Both the position numbers and the translations under genes were made by a program. A DNA stretch of 64,000 bases, taken from assembly GCF_020360975.1 (NCBI RefSeq), contig NW_025408667.1, forward strand, positions 6,076,001 to 6,140,000, written 5' to 3'. The stretch is from Hirsutella rhossiliensis (taxonomy: Eukaryota > Ascomycota > Sordariomycetes > Hypocreales > Ophiocordycipitaceae). The notes under the pieces are model-generated. The model was not told where the DNA came from and did no database searches. It saw only the letters and a program-made list of their open reading frames with translations. Positions 54,686-64,000 of this stretch are shown here, piece by piece (within the stretch, counting starts at the first letter, position 1; each line of letters opens with the position of its first letter).

Positions 54686-57600
54686 GGCAATTGATATACG
54701 GGCCCAACCACTTTACTACACGGGCGCTCCTTACACGGGCTGTATGGACGACCGGCCAGCCCCACCAACACGGCCCGTCAGCCCACCAAAGGCGGTGAGA
54801 CCACCACAACACACGCATTCGCTCACTAAGATGACATCTTCTACCGCTAATCTGATAACCTTGTCATCACTACTTCAATGAATTAATACGATGCGGCCGT
54901 CCGGCTCTTTAACGCTATCTAAAGGTACTCCAAGAATCGGTCCAGAATTCGAGAAGAAATTATGCAACAGACATCGACATATGTGCACAGTCAGAACCTA
55001 CCGTTAGTCCGTTACAGGCGCGAGGATGGCCAGCTTTCCAACGTACCCTGCGAAGATGCCATGGATCTAGTCACCCTCTCGCTCGTCCGAACAATAACAC
55101 ACTCACTGATGCCTGTCTCGCTGCGCGGGTTCGGTGCAGTCGAGTTCGCCGAGGCAGCGGGCGGCTTACGGGAACCCGAACGACCAGTCGAGCTTGGTCG
55201 CGGCGCTTGCCTCGTCATCACTTATGAGCTCCCACTGCGACCGTTGCCTCCGTACGCTCGGCCGACTTCTGCGCCCAGTAGCCCGAGCGCCTGTCGTCTT
55301 GCCCGGCCTGAGGATGGCCGTCTTCTTGCCCGTCACTGTCTGACTCTTTCGGCGTCGGCTACCCGCTCGATTAACCACCATACTCGTAGGGACAGGCTGT
55401 ACCGTATTCTTCGGTCGTCCACGAAGGCTCGTTGCGATCCTGGGATCCAGGATTCGGCGGTAAGGGTCCCGTGAAGAAGGCTCCCGTAGATGCCACCGTG
55501 GGTGGACATCCCACCTCCTTAGGAACTCACCTGCTTCCAATTTGCAGTAGATCGTATGGCGGCAAGGGATCCCCAGTTGCCAGGATACGGAACAGTTCTC
55601 GCCGCAGTCTCCGATTGGTTCTGGCCAAGGGCGAGACCTGCTTGGTATCGCTTTCAAGGCGTAGCGGTGTTCCCTGGCTATGAGATTAAGCCCTGTTGAG
55701 ATGCAGTCATGCGGAGCTCGCCCAGGTACTCAGAACCAGGGCTAGAGTAGGTACGCGTGGTTAAAACTTCATCTTGTGCACAATTGTCGATAAAATCTCG
55801 TTCCTGATCACCCAACATGCCCTCTATCGCCTCGATGAGCCCAAATAGATGGTTCATTCCATTGAGCAGATAGCTCTTGACGTTGTTGTTGCTTGCCTCC
55901 GTGCCAGACGTGACGCGAATACCGAAGTTACGATGCTTTTGATGAAGCACTGAGACCATTGCGGGCTCAGGGCAAGTAGGTATTGTAAAGGTAGATCAGA
56001 ATGGCCTCCTGGTCATCGAACTCGTCGCATAAGCGCACCCAAACCTTCTCGTAGTCTTCCTTTGTCTCTGCGAAAACCACGAGCTTCCACATTTCAAGGA
56101 CACCACGGTAGTTGTGGGTACGGTCGTGGAGACGTTGCTCCGAGACAGCGGCTCGTCTTGTCTCCCGCCGCAAGGACCGCCTCCTTGTCGCGCGAATTTA
56201 ACGTTGCCTGCGATTGCTCAGTATTAGAGCCACCGTCGCTGTCTTCCTTGGCGTGCTTCCACTTGCGCTTGGCGTTAAGTAGTACGTTCGAGTTGATATG
56301 GAAGATACAAAGCTGTTGTTGAGCGTCTGGAAACTGATCTTCCAGTGCCGCCTTCATCTGTTGGTCGAAGTCCGTGATCACAACGTTGGGTAGTTGAATT
56401 CCATGCCTCTCAACCAACTGCCTAATCCCTTCAGCGAGGAATTGGAAGCCTTCACGCCTTTCGTTATCGATCAAGCCGAAAGCAGCGTTGTAGACCGACT
56501 TGAGGCAAGTTTGACCCGTCGCCTGGAAGAGCGGGAGCTTGAAGCGATTTGTGTTGTAAGTGTTGTCGAAGCTTATCACCTCCGGGAAGCGTTTCCACAT
56601 ACGGATACAGTATGGAAAGGTCCATACCAACCCAACAAGGCGGTCAGGTTCGGTCTCTGACCACTTGGCGATATAGGGGATGCCCCTCTCGTCGAAAAGC
56701 TTGATTAACGCGGCTGTGGGGCTCATTCCGCCAAGATTCTCGCGGCGCAGAAGCGCCCTGGCGTTATATATGTCCCTTCTCATATAGACGGTTCCTGGGT
56801 GGCTGTCCCGAACAAGTCCCCCTACATCACGTGCCCGGATGCCAACTCGCCGGCTTGTTGTTTCGATTGTTGCCTTGACAGGGTTTGTAAGTCTTCGGTG
56901 AACTGGGTGCGCGGAGGCTAATACTCCGTTCGTGGTTATGTTGGCCGTGCTCAGGGTCGGGAAATGCTCGTAGCGTCCACATATAGCTGTTCTCTGCCAA
57001 GCCTTCCGCGATCACCTTCCACTTGCAGCCGGACTTGCGTGACCGCCTCTGGCGAAGCCCAGTCCCCTCAGACGGGCGTGGCTGACCGTACCGATCGCAC
57101 TCCAATACGTATCGCGTCTTTCTGGCTCGACTCCCAGTTCCATTTCGCCTGACAACGCCAAACCCGTTCGTTTTTGCGAATGCGTTCACCTCGGCGTGAA
57201 GGGCCTCGATCGATGGAGCTGCAGTACCGGGGATTTGTGGATTGGGAATAGGTTCAACGTCGCTATAATCCCCACACTCGGCGTCGGAGAAGCCGTTCCA
57301 CTCTTCGTACTCCTGTCCATCTTGGCTCAACGATGATACTAGTGGAGTGGGCGACGCAATACGGCCGTGGCAATCGTCTCCACGTTCCCAAATAGCTTGC
57401 CGTGGGCCGGACGCTTCTCGACACTTGGCCAACTCGCGAGCCAATAAGGAATCTGTCTCCGCCAGCTCCCAGGCCAAGGTCAAGGCAGGCTGGAAGCGGG
57501 CCACAACCTGCTTGCGGGCATCGACTTCCTCCACCCTCAAGAGGCAGCGTAGACGCTGTCTCTCGAGTTTGTCTGCATCAGGAATTCCTGTGGTGAACAA

Positions 57601-58142
57601 CCGCCGAGCCCCACCTCCTCGGAAGCTATCATCCAAGAATATTTGTGACTGACGTAGTTTCCACCAGGGCTCGTCGACGCCACGAGAGCCGTGTGGTCTT
57701 GGCAGGCTAGTGAAGTAGCTTTCTGGCCATGTCGCGAAGAGATTGTATAACGCATCATCGTCGTTAAGGCCGTAATACGGTTCAGGATTGAAAGGAGGCT
57801 GAGCCCGAGCCCGTGATGCAAGTCTACGGCGCTTGCATGGAGGCAAGCCCGGAAGGGATCTACTACAGCCGTCGCCGCTGTTGGCAGCAGTTGGGTCTTC
57901 GTGCAATGTCATGCCGGTTGGTGCTTAACCGAATGATTGCTCAGACGGAAAGTTGGTTGTGGGAGAGTTAGTTGTCACTACAGAACTGGCAGCTGGGATG
58001 TCACCCCTTCTGCCAGGTGGTGGGGCTACAGACCCTGCCACGTGCAAGGACCAGGCGGCAGAATTTTTGGCCCAATTAAAAACCGCCGCCCGTGTAAGGA
58101 GCGCCCGTGTAGTAAAGTGGTTGGGCCCGTATATCAATTGCC
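54686..58142 (-). mobile_element. MULE (Mutator-like) transposon with perfect 55-bp TIRs
   Basis: The 3,457-bp element has exact 55-bp terminal inverted repeats at 54686-54740 and 58088-58142 (outer end GGCAATTGATATACGGGCCC) and an 8-bp target duplication. Its transposase lies on the minus strand. The element is inserted into copia-2 just after the codons for the RT VDD motif. No hint of a captured gene is visible. Confidence 0.95.
55166..57912 (-). pseudogene. MULE transposase, frameshifted
   Basis: The frame 57912-56827 starts MTLHEDPTAANSG and contains a FAR1-like zinc-binding region (RYVLECDRYGQPRPSEGTG, RKSGCKWKVIAEGL, HGQHNHERS). After a shift near 56900 the MULE catalytic domain follows: FPEVISFDNTYNTNRFKLPL, NVVITDFDQQMKAALEDQFP and LCIFHINSNVLL (first Asp, second Asp, and CxxH). 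Further shifts near 56180 and 55960 precede EASNNNVKSYLLNG and the SWIM zinc finger CSVSWQLGIPCRHTIYC near 55570. The C terminus is basic with AT-hook-like GRP. Four or more frame changes make it inactive. Confidence 0.88.
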
Positions 58143-58911
58143 AATCATAAAGTCATCCACGTGCACGCCGATGATTACCCCCGACTCTGTATGTCTGAAT
58201 ATTGTCGGGTCCACTGTCATCGGTGAGAAACCAATCTCCTTGAGATATTCTGATATTAGCAAATACCACATCCTTGCAGCTTGCTTCAATCCGTACAAAC
58301 TCTTCAGGATCTGAACCTATTTCCCGAAATATTGCTGGAGCTCAGTTGGCACTTTCATGAAGATCCTTTCCTTTAGGTCTGCTGCAAGGAACGCAGCCAC
58401 AGCATCCATCTGGTATACCTTCCAGCCTTTCTTCGCCGCTAAAGCTAGAATGATCCTCATCGCATCGAGCCGGATCGTGGGTGCGAAGGTTTCCTCGTAA
58501 TTGATCCCGTGTTTCTGTGTGAACCTCTCGCGACTAGACGTGCTTTATACCGTAGTATCTTCCTTCTTTGTCTTTCTTGTGATCAAACACAAGCTTGGCA
58601 TCAACTACTTCTTCTCCGTGCACGTCAACTTCGTTGATTTCCTCCGAGAATGTCTGTCGTCGAATGAGATTCTGAACTTCCTCATCTATAGCTCCTACCC
58701 ATTGATCCTTCTCACTGCCTTCCATCGCCTGTCGGAAGGTAAGTTTTTTCGGGTCGAAGTCGTACAGGTCTGTATTAGGCTGGAGAAGCGTCCTTGCTAC
58801 CATGGCTCTTTCCTTCCTGCCACTCTCCCTCGCTTCTTCAGACGTTCTGCCATGCGCTGTTCTTCTCTTTGCCGCCATTCCAGCTGTGCTCGCTGCTTCT
58901 CTGCTCTTTGA
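58143..58911 (-). pseudogene. copia-2 RT N-terminal part
   Basis: From about 58880 the reading gives PKKLTFRQAMEGSEKDQWVG and DAKLVFDHKKDKEGR, then, after a stop, FTQKHGINYEETFAPTIRLD, YQMDAVAAFLAADLKERIFM, a TAG, LKSLYGLKQAARMWYLLIS, and VIIGVHVDDFMI at the MULE border. These are the finger and palm motifs of copia RT. Its C-terminal half is on the other side of the MULE. Confidence 0.85.
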
Positions 58912-59850
58912 GTGCCACGGCCTCTCGTCGAATCTGGGATCTTGTTTTCGGCAGACTCCTTTCAGGAGAGGTTATATCCGCCTCCCTGTATTGACAATGA
59001 TTGTGTCTCCTGTAGCTCTTCCTCCGAATCTGCAGTGTCTTGGTCGGTCGGGTTCCCATCCGCTGCTTCTCCGGCATCCTCCCAGCTTCTGTAGCTTCCT
59101 GGTCCATAGTCCTATCCCTGACCGAATCTTCGGCATCAGAGTCATCATCAGTGAGCTCCTTGCTCCTTTTTCTCTTCCTTCTCATCGTCATACTGCGATT
59201 GTGATTCTTGGCTGATTTCATTGTCCATATACTTGCTCTCATCGAATTCCACGAATCGAACCTCGTGGACCTTCTTATCAGCTGGGTTCCAGACTAGATA
59301 GATTTTATCTGTCTCCTCTTTGTATCCAACAAAACTCCTTGCCATGCTCTTTTCAGAAGCTTTGTTCTCTTTTCTTTGGGAATAAATACCCAGGCAGGAC
59401 ATCCGAACACTCTCAAGTGCCCTGATCTTGGCTTCTCTCCACGCCATAACTCCCATGGGCTTTTAGCCATTCCCTTGACAACTCCTATTTCTCAGATAGG
59501 CCGCTGTTGCGTTCGAAAACTCCCAGTATGCTGCCGGGAGGTCCATTTCGTGACGCATAGCAGACCCCTCTCTGATATGGTTCTCATGCTCCTCTCAGAG
59601 ATACTATTCCTCCGGGTGGTAGCCCACTGTTGGTTCGATCCGAATAGCTCTCCCGTGCAAAATACCCTCATTGCCTCGTTTAGAAACTCCTTTCCGCGAT
59701 CAAAGCGCATCGCCTTGACCTTTTCGCCTTTTCCGTACTCGCGACACTCTGCCTCTGCAACAACTACCCAGGCTTTGATCTTGTCGGTAATTCTCGTTTT
59801 GTCTCTAGAGAAAAAATACTTCGAACACCCGTTAAGTTGCCAAGGCAAGG
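58838..59850 (-). pseudogene. copia-2 integrase part
   Basis: The frame 59848-59492 reads SRDKTRITDKIKAWVVVAEA and KVKAMRFDRGKEFLNEAM, with the second catalytic Asp of the integrase core. Then 59456-59148 gives MARSFVGYKEETDKIYLVWN and VRFVEFDESKYMD, the integrase C-terminal block common to copia, followed by an acidic Ser/Glu-rich linker. The zinc-binding region and first catalytic Asp are missing, consistent with 5' truncation. Confidence 0.8.
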
Positions 59851-59934
59851 GGCTTAACGGCAGAATATCCAGCCCGAAGGGTGAATATCATATACCTGCA
59901 ATTCGCTTTCCTAGGGGGAACCCCTAGAACCCCA

Positions 59935-59951
59935 TTGCCTGCCGCGGGCAA
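59935..59951 (-). other. Helitron-3 3'-terminal hairpin and CTAG
   Basis: On the minus strand TTGCCCGCGGCAGGCAA is followed by TGGGGTT and CTAG (59924-59927 on plus). A second CTAG lies 13 bp further (59911-59914) and forms CTAGGGGTTCCCCCTAG, so the exact end has two candidates. Confidence 0.6.
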
Positions 59952-60182
59952 CCAGCAGTTTGAACCGCTCCAAATCTGCACTAAGGGATTTGACTGATAG
60001 TCAAGAGTCTGCCGCTTTCTTACAGGCTCAACCTAACTATATACTATATATCAACCCCTCCATGCAGCATAGAGGAAGACAACGTTTAGTCAAGGTAGGG
60101 TGGTGGATACGGTGAATCGGTCAGCTGTTGACCCTGACGGCGATATTGGTCAGCGAGGCGCATCTTCATCCCTGTCTCATGG

Positions 60183-62329
60183 TTAGCCATGAATGCAGTA
60201 CGTAGGAAACGTAGGCGTATAACCTTCCGTCGGCGTGTGGTTATAGAGGCTCTGACGATCGAAAGGCGCCTCAAGGAGTAGGCCTTGCAGCGATGTAACC
60301 CTTGAGACGGCAACATAGCTAATCCCGGCCTGGAAGTCGCGTGTAGCGAGATCAGTAACTATTTGATCCTTTGTTAGGCTCTGGCATTTGTGAACAGTGA
60401 TGGCAAACGCCACCATCAGGGAAACTGCGTGCGAGCAGGTCTCGTTGCCCACCAGGAAATCACGCCTGACTGGGAGGATGGGTGAGATTTTCCTGCCCTC
60501 GTTAGTTATTAGATATGGCGGTCCATCGTAGCTATCGAAATCTACCATAATAACGGCTGGGGGATCTTCCGATGGGTCGGCGCCTGCGTTCCAGGCGATA
60601 TCGTATACAGTACCCTGAGCACCGTTAACCAAGCCAGCTGGCTGCCATAGGTTAGTAGTGAGCATTACCCTGGTGCCCTTAGCAATGGGGAACTTGTTAG
60701 ATAGATTGCCAGCATTGTCGCTTGGTGCCTGCCCCGCGCCCTTGCCCTGATTCTTTGCCTCCACCTGTATAGCCGGAGCGTTGAGGTGCACCATATGCTC
60801 GTGGTTATATTCGTTGACCCGGCCTTTGTAGAGTACACTCGCAAAGCGGTCCTGAAGCTATGGACCTCGCTCTGCGTTAGCCTAGCCTGTACCCGATTGC
60901 TAAGAAGGTTCCAGGATGGTATAGATAGCTTGACTTCGCGCAGTTCCTGCAACGCCTGACGGAACTGGGCCTGATCATCACCAGCCTGGCGCTGTACTGT
61001 GGTCAGGAAGACGGTACGGTCAAATAACCGGTAGGCCACCTGCCCTCTCCTTTCCAACGAAGACAGGCCGGTGCTCGTCGAATGCAGGGGCTTTTGCCGG
61101 ACTGGTGGTAACTGGAAGAAATCGCCCACAAGCAGGACGCTCACACCACCAAAGAACTCGAGGTTACGCTGTGGAAAGGCCTGCCGCAGACGGGAGTCGA
61201 TCCGCGCGAGCTGCTCAAGCCCTAGCATGCTCTTTTCATCGATAACGAGGTATTTGACGTGCCGTAGGCGGGACTGAAGGGCGGCTGCGTCGGCCGGGGG
61301 AAGGTCGGTAAAAGTACCACCTATTGGGAGGCGTAGCAACGAATGAATGGTGCTGCCTTGTATCTGGTTGCTCGCAACGCCTGTTGGCGCCACGCGGTAA
61401 ATAGGGCTAGGATTCGGGAGGGCGGCTGCTTGAAGATGGGAAGAAAGCACCTTGATAAGGAAGGACTTGCCTGTGCCACCACCACCATCAACGTGGAGAA
61501 GGACCTGAGTAGGATTTTGCGCCTGGAAGTGACCCATGAATGTGTCGTACACGAGCCGTTGTTGTGGATTCAGCGTATTACGCCAGTGAGGGCCAAGGAC
61601 CTCCACATCGTTGGCCATGGGGTGGCTAGCGATAAAGTCTTTCCAGTAGCCATCTCGAAGTTCCGGATATGTACCCACATGCCGTGTCCAGTCGTAATTG
61701 ACGTCGATATCGCGGCGGCCAAGAAGGTCAAGATCTTCCTGAGTAAGGGGGTTGTCAGGTAAAAGGGCGGCGAGGCGAATCCAGTCTTCGTCGTCAAACT
61801 CTTCCTCCACAGGCAGAGCCTCGTATTGATCATCTTGAGGCTGTAGTCGGGCCTCTTTTGGCCGGCCGTAATGGTCATCACTATGACTGTGGTGTTGCCA
61901 ACAATGGGAGAAGGCCTGGACATGAGAACTGAAAACCTGGCCATCAAATGTGAGGAGCTCATCAAACCGCCGATGTGGGTGGTTCAATGTCAGTTTTGCA
62001 CGGCAGTAATCTGGCCACTGTTGACCTTCTGGATCAGCCAGATAGCGAGGAAAGTAAACCAGCACACGAGGCCTGCCGTTAACGTTGCCTGGCTGCCATT
62101 GCTTCCACTTGGAAGGGTCCCTAGGACGGAAATTCCAGCACTTGAGGAAGGAGACATAGCTTAGGTCCGCTAGGGCTTCCGGGCGTTGAGTGTACTTTTC
62201 GTAAACGTTGGGGGCCTCGTCAACCTCATCGCCGTCAATACGGAGGGAGCGGGAATGCCTGTCAGGATTACGGCAGTCAACGTACAGGCAGGTTCGTGAG
62301 CCTTCCTGTAACGGCAGGCCGAGGAGCAA
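60183..62329 (-). pseudogene. Helitron-3 PIF1-like helicase
   Basis: The frame 62329-60665 starts in the Rep-helicase linker (LSYVSFLKCWNFRPRDPSKW) and contains Walker A VDGGGGTGKSFLIKVL, GSTIHSLLRLPIGG, Walker B YLVIDEKSMLGLEQLARID and VLLVGDFFQLPPVR. After a shift near 60840 the C-terminal part continues to 60183 with GTRVMLTTNLWQPAGLVNGA, VAFAITVHKCQSLTKDQIV and AGISYVAVSRVTSLQGLLL, the last PIF1/RecD motifs. All helicase motifs are present; only one shift separates them. Confidence 0.9.
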
Positions 62330-62410
62330 GTGGCTGACCTCCTGCTTCGAGTAATCCCGCTCAGCAACCAGCTGATTAAGGAGCTTTGACGTGAAAGAAA
62401 ACCCGGGGCA

Positions 62411-63655
62411 TCAGGGCCTTCCGATCTGGGCAAAAGACTCGCTCTTCTTTTCCGACTTGGAGCAGTATTTGGCCGCGTAATCGATTACCTGCTGGAGGCT
62501 CGTGCAGGGCGAAACATCTGTATTGGCTAGCCACGCAACGGTAAGCAAGCGGTTGTAGTGGTTAATCTGGCCATCGTTCCTCTCGCCCCTGAAGTTCCAG
62601 TGTTTAGAATGAGGAACCTTGTCAAGGGAGGCTAGCAGGCGCTGTCCGTGAGGAAATCCAAAGCGGCACTCCACCTGCTTGGTATGCTTATTGAGCTGCA
62701 TACAGTAGTTGTTGCAGCGGTGGCGTTGCACGCGGTTGACCACCATTGATAGGAACTGAACCGTAAGGGCTGCTCCAATAGATTGCCGATCAGGATTCCC
62801 TCCAGGCGCCTGTATTCGCTGAGGCTCTGGGTTGACAGCAGATACATGATATCCCCAGATGCGGGCGAATTGCTCCCGGGACTGATCGTTGTCAGGATCT
62901 AAGTCTGGGTGGCCGCTTAGCCAATATAGGCCGTGGTGGTGACTGGAACCCCTGCCCTGCCACTCGTAGCGGCCCCAAGAGTCCGTTAGGTTGAACTTCT
63001 GCTTCAGGACAATAGTCCTAAATAGCGTATAACGTTTATGGAAGTGGTAAGCAGCGATGTGGGCGTTGTCCCGCAGCAGTTGCCGGGATAGAGCCATCCG
63101 CGCCACCTCAGGAGCTGTTTGCCACTCGTCAAATCGAGGCATATGACGGTATAGGGATTCCCAGTGGTAATCGGCTGCACTTGCAGTAGCGAAAAGGCCA
63201 GGCTTGCCTAGATTATAGGCATATGCTTCCAATTCCTTCCTTGCTTATACCAATACGGCCGGGTGCCCTGATTACCGCGGCTTGGCGCGTGATTGACTGA
63301 TCAGCGCCTGAGCCTCCGGCTCGTCAGGCTCAGCCATCGCTTCCTCTAGGTCGGCGCGGGTAAGGGGTTGACGGCGGCTGTCGCGTTGCTTGACGAAGTA
63401 GTCACTTCGCTTTCGGACCTGCGCACGTAACATCGTATTGAGGGCGACGAAAGGCCACGTCTTATGGCGGGCAAAACGTCCGTCATGCCATCTCATCGCA
63501 TGGCCAAGGTAGTCCTGATACGTGATGCTCCGTAAGCGAAGCTCCACGAAGTCGGCCTTGCCGTCAGGGTAGAGGGTAGGGAACGCGAGCGTTAACAGCG
63601 GCTGGGAACGGTTGAATTCGTCGATAGGGGTCCTGCGAATGGAAGGCAGTGGCAT
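62411..63655 (-). pseudogene. Helitron-3 Rep (HUH) nuclease and N-terminal domain
   Basis: The frame 63655-63272 carries the Helitron_like_N start (LLTLAFPTLYPDGKADFVEL, ARHKTWPFVALNTMLRAQVR). After a shift near 63240 the frame 63232-62411 carries QGRGSSHHHGLYWLSGHPDL with the HUH motif (His-His-His) and VIDYAAKYCSKSEKKSES with the catalytic tyrosine pair. CRFGFPHGQ is a conserved block between them. The end at 62411 (GRP then stop) shifts into the helicase reading. Confidence 0.85.
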
Positions 63656-63697
63656 CTGGTGGTGAGTCTGCGCTACGCGGCATATACTCCAGATCAG

Positions 63698-63934
63698 TCA
63701 TGCGCCCAGGTTAAGGGTCCTATTAAGAAATCGGGACTGCAGAGCGTTCAATTCGGTATCAGTGACCTGCAAATTCGGGATCGCTGATGCATCGGCATCG
63801 CTAGGGTCCTCTTCCACAACCTCCTCAACGGGACCTTGGGGGACCTCGCCGTCAGCTATGTCAGCCACTTGGCTGGCAATGGAAGCAACTATGCTGCCAT
63901 CAAGAGGAAGACGTTGCAGGCGATTCTGGCTCAC
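63698..63934 (-). pseudogene. Helitron-3 acidic N-terminal segment
   Basis: A 78-residue frame beginning MSQNRLQRLPLDGSIVASIA is rich in Asp and Glu (VEEVVEEDPSDADAS) and ends LNALQSRFLNRTLNLGA just before the Rep N-terminal domain. It is probably part of the same protein, cut by a stop at 63698. The rest lies outside the window. Confidence 0.55.
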
Positions 63935-64000
63935 AACGATATCGCGATAGCCCGGGTGGTGACGGTGTAGGTAATGCAGCCAGGCCGACAGGCACGAGCG

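Larger units (their letters stand above)
53465..59923 (-). mobile_element. copia-2, 5'-truncated, hosting a MULE
   Basis: On the minus strand the order is integrase, RT, RNase H, 3' LTR, typical of Ty1/copia. The 3' LTR is 53465-53606. The 5' part (LTR, gag, protease and start of integrase) is missing: recognisable copia sequence fades at about 59850-59890, and the 3' end of Helitron-3 follows at about 59924. A 3,457-bp MULE (54686-58142) interrupts RT. It differs from copia-1 in LTR length and sequence and in RT motif type. Confidence 0.85.
59924..64000 (-). mobile_element. Helitron-3, different family, 5' end beyond the window
   Basis: The minus-strand order is N-terminal region, Rep (HUH), PIF1-like helicase, then a 3' terminus at about 59924-59951: a hairpin TTGCC...GGCAA (59935-59951 on plus) is followed seven bases later by CTAG, the layout of a Helitron 3' end. 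Its proteins differ clearly from Helitron-2 (for example HHHGL instead of HLHGL). The 5' end lies outside the window. Confidence 0.82.

Noticed and set aside
1..64000. A secondary-metabolite or toxin cluster
   Set aside because: No polyketide synthase, peptide synthetase, terpene synthase, P450 or toxin-like reading was seen.

Overview
The window reads as accessory, transposon-rich chromosomal DNA from a filamentous ascomycete (Pezizomycotina, possibly Eurotiomycetes; the class is a guess). Supporting signs are short GT-AG introns of 44-73 nt, some with a recognisable branch site, a FunK1-type kinase, an FTA2-like fragment, a fungal bZIP factor, and TE families typical of such genomes: pogo/Fot1, Tad1-like LINE ORF1, Ty1/copia, chromodomain Ty3/gypsy, hAT, MULE and Helitrons. 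GC is moderate and I see no obvious RIP-like collapse to AT-rich DNA.

Layout. 0-5 kb: pogo transposase remnant, LINE ORF1 remnant, and a FunK1 kinase with one frameshift. 5.4-8 kb: LINE-like fragment joined to a truncated Helitron (Helitron-1). 8.8-12.9 kb: small host-like genes (a three-exon hypothetical, a C2H2-type factor whose stop abuts its neighbour's stop, a mini zinc-ribbon protein, a conserved fungal hypothetical). 12.9-19.4 kb: long Helitron-2 with Rep and PIF1-like helicase parts. 19.6-26.4 kb: a kinase-like gene split after codon 16 by a copia element with identical LTRs and a 5-bp target duplication. 27-33 kb: an inverted-repeat element, then a chromodomain gypsy element with identical LTRs. 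33.6-47.2 kb: an inverted, diverged duplication of a two-gene module (gene A, seven-segment membrane protein; gene B, unknown basic protein), with a hAT element in one arm, two solo LTRs in and beside the other, and a bZIP gene, a small gene and an FTA2-like fragment in the spacer. 48-52 kb: a decayed hypothetical and an intact two-exon hypothetical gene. 52.6-64 kb: a nested stack in which a LINE fragment holds copia-2, copia-2 holds a MULE inserted at the reverse-transcriptase VDD motif, and Helitron-3 truncates the 5' side of copia-2 and runs off the window.

Most mobile elements keep clean termini and target duplications, yet their coding regions are cut by many single-base frameshifts, while most host-like genes are open. 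No bacterial-type operons are present. I see no complete metabolic pathway or cluster. The best-supported novel structures are the A-B/B'-A' inverted module, the split kinase, and the nested TE stack.
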